From a bacterium (GTDB taxonomy: Bacteria; Electryoneota; RPQS01): a stretch of 6,382 nucleotides of DNA. Location: assembly GCA_028711875.1 (NCBI GenBank), contig JAQTRJ010000131.1:1-6382 (forward strand), written 5' to 3'. A model generated the notes under the pieces. That model was not told where the DNA came from. It ran no database searches and saw only the letters and a list, made by a program, of their open reading frames with translations. Position numbers and translations under genes: made by a program. This document shows, in pieces, positions 1 through 5,036 of this stretch (position 1 is the first letter of the stretch; each line of letters starts with the position of its first letter).

Positions 1-288
1 CCCCAGCGGATGCCAACCAGATTTCGTCATGAAATGATGGAACGACTCAAGAGCGAAGGCCAGAAATCCCCAGAAGACGAACGCGTGCATCCATCCGGCG
101 AAGGGACGCTCCTTGATAATCTTCCACTGCAGCAGGACATCCTTGACGAAGCGCCGCCACCGTTCCTTGCGGCGATCCACGCGGAAACCCTCGCGGGACT
201 TAGCGACCAACCGCAACCGCTTGCGAACAGGAGCGATAAATCCGTACGCACAGGCAAGAATCAACAGAGTGAGGATGAGCTGTTCCAT
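1..288 (-). CDS. Membrane-anchored Fe-S oxidoreductase, N-terminal part only
   Basis: Reading frame of 96 codons from ATG at 286-288 running off the left edge, so the 3' end is missing. Visible: a hydrophobic helix at about residues 3-19, a basic cytoplasmic-looking stretch (about 21-61, rich in Arg/Lys), then a second helix at about 63-82 beginning RPFAGWMHAFVFWGF. Histidines at 68 and 84-85 sit where heme-b ligands could be. This layout (TM, basic loop with VLLQ.K, then RP.AG..HA.IFWGF) is what I know from the NarI/HdrE-like membrane domain at the N-terminus of large Fe-S oxidoreductases (HdrD-like CCG-domain proteins, including proposed EtfAB:menaquinone oxidoreductases). The Fe-S part would lie beyond the window, so function is inferred. 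It begins 36 bases after the pepA stop in the same frame, probably in the same transcript. No clear Shine-Dalgarno precedes the ATG, but no other start codon exists between the pepA stop and this ATG. Confidence 0.68.
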   Translation of the reverse strand, partial: MEQLILTLLILACAYGFIAPVRKRLRLVAKSREGFRVDRRKERWRRFVKDVLLQWKIIKERPFAGWMHAFVFWGFLAFALESFHHFMTKSGWHPLG

Positions 289-324
289 GACAGATGTGCT
301 GATGTTTCGTACCGGAGTGTGCGT

Positions 325-1809
325 TTAGGCCGCCACGAACTCCAGCAGCGTGCGCACGCCCGAACCGGCGGCTGTATCTTTGGGTTGAATTGACGAAACC
401 ACTGCCGGAAACGTCGTGGGAGCGATGTCAATGTGAATCCACGGTGTGTTGCCGACGAATTCCTTGAGAAACGCCGCCGCCGTGCAGGCTCCGCCCCAGC
501 GATGCCCGCAGGAGTTGCGCAAATCAGCGGTCGCCCCTTCCATATCCTTCGAGTACTCCTCATAGAGCGGCATCGGCCACAAACGTTCGCCGGCTCGCTC
601 GGCCGCCTTGAGAATCTGGTCTTTCAGGTGTTCGTTGTTCGAGAACAGCGCGTCGGCATAGTTCCCCAGCGCGACCACCGCCGCGCCGGTCAGCGTAGCG
701 AGGTCAATCACCGCGGACGGCTTGAACTTGTCCACCGTATAGGCCAACGCATCCGCGAGTACCAGACGACCCTCGGCGTCCGTGTTGAGAATCTCGACGG
801 TCTTTCCGTTGTAGCCCGTATAAATGTCGGAAGGACGATACGCCTCCGGGCCGATGGCATTTTCCACCGCGCCGATCACACCGATTACGCGATGCTTCGG
901 CTTCAGCTTCGCCACACCACACATCGCGGCCAGCACCGCCGCTCCCCCGCACATGTCAGACTTCATCTCATCCATGGTGGCGGTCTTGATATTCAGCCCG
1001 CCGGAGTCGAAGACCAATCCCTTTCCGACCAACGCGAACGTTTTCTTAGCGCCGCGGGGATTCCAGTCCATGATGATAAGCTTGGGCGGCATGGCGCTGC
1101 CCTTCGTGACGGCCAGAAGCAGATTCATGCCGAGTCGCTGCATGTCGCGTCGCTCGAGGACGGTGACTTTCATACCCGGCGCGGCAAGTTTCTTGGCTTC
1201 GCGCGCCAGAAATTCCGTGGTCACCACATTGGCCGGGTGCGTTCCCCACTCGCGAGCCAGATTCGTACACTCCGCAACCACCTCCTGCCGCTTCATCACA
1301 CGATTCGCCGCCCGTTTGCGCGCGGTATTCGCAAAATAGAGCGCAACCGACGTCAGCTCTTTCCGGCCGGACGTGGATTCCCGCTTATAATGATCGAACC
1401 GCCAATTCCCGAGCACAATCCCATCCACCAGCGCGCGCGTCACATCCTCAATGGAGAAATCTTCGGCGAGCTTCGATTCCCCGACCAGCGCCAGAGACTT
1501 CGCGCCGCGATCGCGCGCTTCCCGCGTCACAGCCCCGGCAGCCAGCCGCAGCGCGTGCCAGCGAAAATCGCGCCGCGAACCCAGACCGTGCAGAATCAAC
1601 AGAGGAGCCTGACCTCGATCGCAGAAATGGCTCACAAGTTCGTCTTTCTTTCCACTGAAGCGCGCGGCCGCGATGAGTTTCATCGCTTCCCGCGCCGTCG
1701 CGCGGTCGAGGGAGGGAAATCTGGAAACCTTGATTTCGTCGTCAAACAGACAAACGGCGATGGCACCGGGATTGCCCCGAACCGTTCCTTCAGCTGTGGT
1801 AATTTTCAT
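325..1809 (-). CDS. pepA: Leucyl aminopeptidase (M17 family, cytosol aminopeptidase)
   Basis: Complete 494-residue protein, the usual length for bacterial PepA (about 500). It removes N-terminal residues, preferably Leu-like, from peptides in the cytoplasm. Members are hexamers with two divalent metals per active site. The less conserved N-terminal domain spans about residues 1-165 and the catalytic domain about 175-494. The signature NTDAEGR is at 342-348. By alignment to E. coli PepA from memory, metal ligands are K263, D268, D285, D344 and E346, with catalytic K275 and R348; all are present, so the enzyme should be active. ATHPANVV-type and ATLTGA (371-376) blocks are also seen. The ATG start overlaps the panD TGA stop (ATGA, 1806-1809) and has an AGGAG six bases upstream, so it is probably translated by coupling to panD. 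E. coli PepA also binds DNA in Xer recombination and carAB control; nothing here shows that role. Confidence 0.97.
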   Translation of the reverse strand: MKITTAEGTVRGNPGAIAVCLFDDEIKVSRFPSLDRATAREAMKLIAAARFSGKKDELVSHFCDRGQAPLLILHGLGSRRDFRWHALRLAAGAVTREARDRGAKSLALVGESKLAEDFSIEDVTRALVDGIVLGNWRFDHYKRESTSGRKELTSVALYFANTARKRAANRVMKRQEVVAECTNLAREWGTHPANVVTTEFLAREAKKLAAPGMKVTVLERRDMQRLGMNLLLAVTKGSAMPPKLIIMDWNPRGAKKTFALVGKGLVFDSGGLNIKTATMDEMKSDMCGGAAVLAAMCGVAKLKPKHRVIGVIGAVENAIGPEAYRPSDIYTGYNGKTVEILNTDAEGRLVLADALAYTVDKFKPSAVIDLATLTGAAVVALGNYADALFSNNEHLKDQILKAAERAGERLWPMPLYEEYSKDMEGATADLRNSCGHRWGGACTAAAFLKEFVGNTPWIHIDIAPTTFPAVVSSIQPKDTAAGSGVRTLLEFVAA

Positions 1810-2186
1810 GGCTTTCTCCTCACGGAATGGCGGAGCGATTTAACGATGCGGTTATCCTCGTCAAGAACGACCACAGTAGGCTTATGCTGTTGCGTCTCCT
1901 CCTCGGCAAGCTGTACGAAGCTGGCGATGATGATGCGGTCGCCGCGCTGGGCAAGCCGCGCCGCCGCTCCGTTCAAGCCGATCGCACGGCTCCCGCGACG
2001 CGCCGGAATCGCATAGGTGTCCAGCCGCGCACCGGTCGTGATATTATAAATGTGCACGCGTTCGAACGGCAGAATGCCCGCCGCGTCGAGAATGTCCGTG
2101 TCAATAGCGCACGAACCCTCGTAGTCGAGATTCACCTGTGTCACGCGCGCCGTGTGAATCTTCCCCCCCAGCATCTCTCTGGTCAT
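1806..2186 (-). CDS. panD: Aspartate 1-decarboxylase (pyruvoyl-dependent)
   Basis: Complete 126-residue proenzyme, matching the family length (E. coli 126). It converts L-aspartate to beta-alanine and CO2, the beta-alanine branch of pantothenate/CoA synthesis, in the cytoplasm. The precursor self-cleaves between Gly24 and Ser25, visible here in YEGSCAID (22-29), leaving a pyruvoyl group on the alpha chain; the protein forms tetramers. Conserved K9, H11, R54, Y58 (proton donor) and N72 in the LNGAAA block are all present. The frame is open upstream to 2339, but ATG at 2184-2186 is chosen because it gives the canonical N-terminus (MTREMLGGKIH), follows GGAGG by nine bases, and overlaps the upstream TGA as ATGA. 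Its 3' end overlaps pepA in the same way. No panB or panC lies in the window; panD more often sits with them or alone. Identification is secure. Confidence 0.98.
   Translation of the reverse strand: MTREMLGGKIHTARVTQVNLDYEGSCAIDTDILDAAGILPFERVHIYNITTGARLDTYAIPARRGSRAIGLNGAAARLAQRGDRIIIASFVQLAEEETQQHKPTVVVLDEDNRIVKSLRHSVRRKP
1816..1820 (-). promoter_or_regulatory. Ribosome binding site of pepA
   Basis: AGGAG on the minus strand, six bases before the pepA ATG and lying inside the last codons of panD. Together with the ATGA overlap it supports this start and coupled translation. Confidence 0.8.
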
Positions 2187-3160
2187 GTGTCTATTCCTCC
2201 CCCGCGGATTGCAGGATCGCACAATTCCGCGAGCGTCTCGCGATACTCTCTCATAAAATTTTCCACCACCTGAGTTGCCGGTATCACCTCGTGAATCATT
2301 CCCGCGCCCATTCCGGCCTCGAGTTGCCCTTCTTCCCAATCGCCCTCGAAAATTCCCCGCCGCTCCCGCTTCTCACCCAGTAACTCGCGCATCTCTGCTT
2401 TCGATGCGCCTTCCTGCTCCCGTTCTGCGCAGCGCAGGGCATAGGGATTTTTTATCATCCGCGCCGGGCCGATCTTCTTGAGCGTCAGAACCGTATCCGA
2501 TTCTCCAGCATCTATGATCGCCTGTTTGTAGCGATCCGACGCCGAGGATTCCATCGTGGCGGCGAATCGCGTCCCGATTTGCACGCCATCCGCACCCAGA
2601 GCCAGCGCCGCCGCCATGCCGCGCCCGGTCACGATTCCGCCCGCCGCGATCAGCGGAATGCTCACGGCCGCCCGCACCTGAGGAATCAGCACGAAAGTCG
2701 GAATTTCGTCCACGCCGTTATGCCCGCCGGCTTCCGTACCTTCACAAACTACGGCATCCACACCGCGCGCTTCAGCTTTCTTCGCAAGCGCCGCGGACGG
2801 AACCACGTGAACCACCGTCACACCCGCCTCGCGTAATCTCGGAGTGAATAGAGCGGGATTTCCTGCGGACGTGAACACGATTCTCACGTTCTCCTGCAGG
2901 CAGACGTCCACCAGATCGGCGATGTCCCCGCGCAGAAGCGGCAGATTGACACCGAACGGAGATTCGCTGGTCAGAGCTTCGCGCGCTTTTCTGATGTGCT
3001 CGCGGAGCAGATCGGGTTTCATGGAACCCGCGCCGATCAAACCCAGCGCGCCCGCCCGCGACACGGCCGCGCACAGTTTCCATCCCGACACCCAGACCAT
3101 GCCCGCCTGAATAATGGGATAACGGGTATTCAAGAGCGCCGTGATGCGATTGGCTTTCAA
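2183..3160 (-). CDS. FMN-dependent NAD(P)H oxidoreductase, FabK / nitronate monooxygenase family
   Basis: TIM-barrel flavoprotein of 325 residues from TTG at 3158-3160. Visible: N-terminal YPIIQAGM (14-21) and LIGAGS blocks, EGTEAGGHNG (140-149) with the family histidine at H147, FMN-phosphate loop IAAGGI (171-176) and GADGVQIGTRF (189-199). The same fold and motifs serve two jobs: enoyl-ACP reductase II (FabK, last reductive step of fatty-acid elongation) and nitronate monooxygenase (oxidative denitrification of nitronates). The first half aligns well with streptococcal FabK (HVVPS.ALAKK, EAGGH). The C-terminal third (about 240-283, charged, then GIFEGDWEEG) is closer to homologues usually named nitronate monooxygenase, so substrate is undecided. 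No ATG is available near the start. TTG 3158-3160 gives a family-like MKANRIT N-terminus with a weak GAG seven bases upstream; TTG at 3173-3175 would add five residues. An in-frame stop at 3188-3190 bars anything longer. It overlaps panD by ATGA. Confidence 0.87.
   Translation of the reverse strand: MKANRITALLNTRYPIIQAGMVWVSGWKLCAAVSRAGALGLIGAGSMKPDLLREHIRKAREALTSESPFGVNLPLLRGDIADLVDVCLQENVRIVFTSAGNPALFTPRLREAGVTVVHVVPSAALAKKAEARGVDAVVCEGTEAGGHNGVDEIPTFVLIPQVRAAVSIPLIAAGGIVTGRGMAAALALGADGVQIGTRFAATMESSASDRYKQAIIDAGESDTVLTLKKIGPARMIKNPYALRCAEREQEGASKAEMRELLGEKRERRGIFEGDWEEGQLEAGMGAGMIHEVIPATQVVENFMREYRETLAELCDPAIRGGGIDT
2196..2200 (-). promoter_or_regulatory. Ribosome binding site of panD
   Basis: GGAGG on the minus strand, nine bases before the panD ATG (GGGGGAGGAATAGACAC then ATG). 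It lies inside the end of the flavin-enzyme gene and decides the panD start over the longer open frame reaching 2339. Confidence 0.82.
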
Positions 3161-3210
3161 GATGTCACTCGACAAGTTCGGCCGTCGTCATACGTCCTAC
3201 ACACACGACA

Positions 3211-3236
3211 GCCGCGCAGGGCTGCACCCGCGCGGC
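3211..3236 (-). terminator. GC-rich hairpin after nuoI, possible terminator or processing site
   Basis: On the minus-strand RNA: stem GCCGCGC / GCGCGGC (7 bp) continuing, past one bulged base, into GGG / CCC (3 bp) with loop TGCAG. It is very stable and lies between nuoI and the flavin-enzyme gene. The downstream bases (TGTCGTGTGTGTAGG) are not a clean T-run, so this is not a textbook intrinsic terminator; partial termination, transcript-end protection or RNA processing are all possible. Confidence 0.35.
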
Positions 3237-3243
3237 CGAATCG

Positions 3244-3271
3244 GCGAAACCGCGGCATCCGGTCGTTTCGC
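3244..3271 (-). repeat. Inverted repeat directly after the nuoI stop codon
   Basis: Perfect 7-base inverted repeat GCGAAAC (3244-3250) / GTTTCGC (3265-3271) around a 14-base centre, starting one base after the nuoI TGA on the minus strand. The loop is long, and an alternative pairing (ACCG/CGGT, 3249-3263) competes, so it may be chance in GC-rich DNA. With the hairpin at 3211-3236 it fills most of the nuoI-flavin enzyme spacer. Confidence 0.25.
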
Positions 3272-3272
3272 G

Positions 3273-3872
3273 TCAATGTCCTCGCGCCAGCTTAAGCAGA
3301 TCCACGCGCAGCGCCGCCCGGCCTTCCAGCTCTCCGGCATATTGCGAGTGCGTCGTCGGCGCGGAATCGTGCATGAGAAATTCGCGATCCAGATAGAACT
3401 CAGCGCGTGCATAGCCCGCCAGCTCGAGATAGCCCGTGTCCATGCGGATGGCATCCTCGGGACAGGCCTCCGCACACAATCCGCAGAAACAGCAGCGGAG
3501 CAGATCAATCTCAAAGGCGACCGGATATTTTTCGATCCGTCCGTCGGGGGATTCCCCGGGAGTGATGTAGATGCAGTTGTCGGGACACGCCGTTTCGCAC
3601 ATCATGCACGCCACGCAGCGCGGCGCTCCATCGGGACGGAGCATCAGGCGGTGCCGCCCCCGCCAACGAGGAGAAATCGGCCTGCGCTCCTCGGGATACA
3701 TAATGGTGACACGCCCCGGCTTCGTCTTCATTCCCAGCGAGCGGCCGATGTGCCGACCGAGGTTGACGAAGAAGTGGCGGCACGTGACGACGAAGCCCTT
3801 CCACAGTTCCGGGTAGTAGGTCTTTTGCCAGAGGCTAAGTTCGACGCGGCGTACGGGCTTGACTTCGATCAT
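3273..3872 (-). CDS. nuoI: NADH-quinone oxidoreductase subunit I (complex I, two [4Fe-4S])
   Basis: Complete 199-residue protein. NuoI (Nqo9/TYKY) carries clusters N6a and N6b, which pass electrons from NuoG toward N2 and quinone at the junction of peripheral and membrane arms. Two CxxCxxCxxxCP motifs are visible: C86, C89, C92, C96 (CVACMMCETACP) and C127, C130, C133, C137 (CCFCGLCAEACP), with PEDAIRMDTG after the second. An extra Cys128 lies next to the first ligand of the second motif. An amphipathic N-terminus (about 15-48) and the YPEERRPISPRWRG segment match the membrane-contacting part of family members. ATG at 3870-3872 follows nuoH by 30 bases with only a weak AAGAAA upstream; nuoH, nuoI and nuoG are surely co-transcribed. 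The C-terminal tail after about 165 is variable in the family. Downstream there is no nuoJ; a spacer with inverted repeats and then a flavin enzyme follow. Confidence 0.97.
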   Translation of the reverse strand: MIEVKPVRRVELSLWQKTYYPELWKGFVVTCRHFFVNLGRHIGRSLGMKTKPGRVTIMYPEERRPISPRWRGRHRLMLRPDGAPRCVACMMCETACPDNCIYITPGESPDGRIEKYPVAFEIDLLRCCFCGLCAEACPEDAIRMDTGYLELAGYARAEFYLDREFLMHDSAPTTHSQYAGELEGRAALRVDLLKLARGH

Positions 3873-3902
3873 CGGATTTCTTGAGTCGTGTTCACAGCGT
3901 TT

Positions 3903-5006
3903 TTAGGCCACCAGCATGACAATCAACGCGGTTACGGCGATGTTCGCGAGCGCGATCGGCATCATTTCCCGCCACGACACGCGCATGAGCTGATCATAGC
4001 GGAAGCGCGGATAGGTCCAGCGGATTTGCATTTGCAGCCACATCAGGATCAGAACCTTCACGCCGAAAGACAGAATCCGCAACGCGACGACCGCCCATTC
4101 CGCGATGGGCAGGTACGCTCCCCACGGAAAATGGAAACCCGCCATCCCAAGTTTTTCGCCGGCATCGAAGAGAAACGGAACCTGATAGCTTCCCAAAAAG
4201 ACCGTTGCCAGCACGGCGGCCAACACGACGATTTCCGCGAATTCGCCGAGGAAAAACATTCCCCAGCGCATCCCCGAGTATTCGGTCGCGAAGCCGATGA
4301 TCTCCGATTCGCCTTCGGGCAAGTCGAACGGGCAGCGTTTGGTTTCGGCCATCGCCGCCGGAAGAAACAGCAGAAACGCGATCGGCTGAACGATGATTCC
4401 CCATTTGGGAATCCAGCCCCAGAGATAGCCGTTTTGCGCGGTCGCCATGACGCCGGGATCGAGCGAACCATAGACAAGAATCGGCCCGATCAGCGACAAA
4501 CCAAGAATCAGTTCATAGGAAATCATCTGCGCCGTGGCGCGCATGCCGCCGATCAGCGTGTATTTGTTGTTCGACGCCCAACCGGCCAGCAAAACCCCGT
4601 ATACGGCAATGGAACCGAAGGCAAGCAGATACAGCATGCCGACATCGAGCTGGAGAATTTGCAGCGGAATCACCTTGCCGCCCACGGTAATCGTCGGGCC
4701 GAACGGCAAAACGGCAAACGTCATGAACACCGGGAACATCGCGAACACCGGCGCGGCGGCGTGGAGGAAGCGCAAACCTTTCGGCGGGAGAAAATCCTCC
4801 TTGAAAATCATCTTCAGCGCATCCGCCACGGAGTTGACGATGCCCATGAGCTTAATCCCGAGGATCGCCGCTCGATTGGCGCCGATGCGGTCGGACATGA
4901 GCGCGCTTTGCTTCCGCTCCGCCCAGGTGAGCACGAACGCACCCGCGATGATGCCGATAAACACCACCGCGATTTTGCCGACGATCAATCCCAAATCAAG
5001 CCACAT
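3903..5006 (-). CDS. nuoH: NADH-quinone oxidoreductase subunit H (complex I membrane subunit)
   Basis: Complete 367-residue, very hydrophobic protein with about eight predicted membrane helices. NuoH (Nqo8/ND1) forms much of the quinone chamber and connects the peripheral arm to the proton pumps. Family blocks seen: AERKQSALMSDRIGANR (29-45), DALKMIFKEDFLPP (62-75), GWASNNKYTLIGGMRATAQM (142-161), ETKRCPFDLPEGESE (221-235), TEYSGMRW (241-248), and near the C-terminus YPRFRYDQLMR (332-342) followed by SWREMMPIAL. The first block has RIGANR where the commonest form is RxGPNR, and AETKRCPFDLPEGE differs from the usual AETNRAPFDLPEAE. Acidic residues E221, E231, E233, E235 and E242 in the quinone-facing loop region are retained. 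The ATG has GGAG five bases upstream; the gene starts 30 bases after nuoG. No truncation or frameshift. Confidence 0.98.
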   Translation of the reverse strand: MWLDLGLIVGKIAVVFIGIIAGAFVLTWAERKQSALMSDRIGANRAAILGIKLMGIVNSVADALKMIFKEDFLPPKGLRFLHAAAPVFAMFPVFMTFAVLPFGPTITVGGKVIPLQILQLDVGMLYLLAFGSIAVYGVLLAGWASNNKYTLIGGMRATAQMISYELILGLSLIGPILVYGSLDPGVMATAQNGYLWGWIPKWGIIVQPIAFLLFLPAAMAETKRCPFDLPEGESEIIGFATEYSGMRWGMFFLGEFAEIVVLAAVLATVFLGSYQVPFLFDAGEKLGMAGFHFPWGAYLPIAEWAVVALRILSFGVKVLILMWLQMQIRWTYPRFRYDQLMRVSWREMMPIALANIAVTALIVMLVA

Positions 5007-5011
5007 GCACT

Positions 5012-5015
5012 CTCC
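5012..5015 (-). promoter_or_regulatory. Ribosome binding site of nuoH
   Basis: GGAG (in GCGGAGAGTGC) five bases before the nuoH ATG, within the 30-base nuoG-nuoH spacer. It supports the ATG at 5004-5006. Confidence 0.65.
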
Positions 5016-5036
5016 GCAATGCTCACGAAAGAAATC

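Noticed and set aside
433..2016. A 527-codon open frame on the plus strand opposite pepA
   Set aside because: Its translation is rich in Arg, His and Pro with no recognisable domain, and it spans the fully conserved pepA and part of panD on the other strand. Long antisense frames are expected in GC-rich coding DNA.
2041..2056. TATAAT-like -10 element on the minus strand inside panD
   Set aside because: It encodes the conserved VHIYNI segment of PanD and no -35-like sequence lies at the right distance.
2059..2068. Perfect 10-base palindrome CGTTCGAACG
   Set aside because: It lies in conserved panD codons and occurs once; short palindromes are expected by chance.
2187..2339. Longer panD start giving a 177-residue protein
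   Set aside because: The extra 51 residues are Gly/Arg-rich out-of-frame translation of the upstream gene, while the canonical start has a strong ribosome binding site.
3176..3205. Possible promoter for the flavin enzyme-panD-pepA unit
   Set aside because: Only a poor TATGAC-like -10 match is visible and no -35; too weak to call, although a promoter in this spacer remains plausible.
3141..3884. A 247-codon plus-strand frame opposite nuoI
   Set aside because: It mirrors the canonical nuoI gene, has low-complexity basic composition and no motif.
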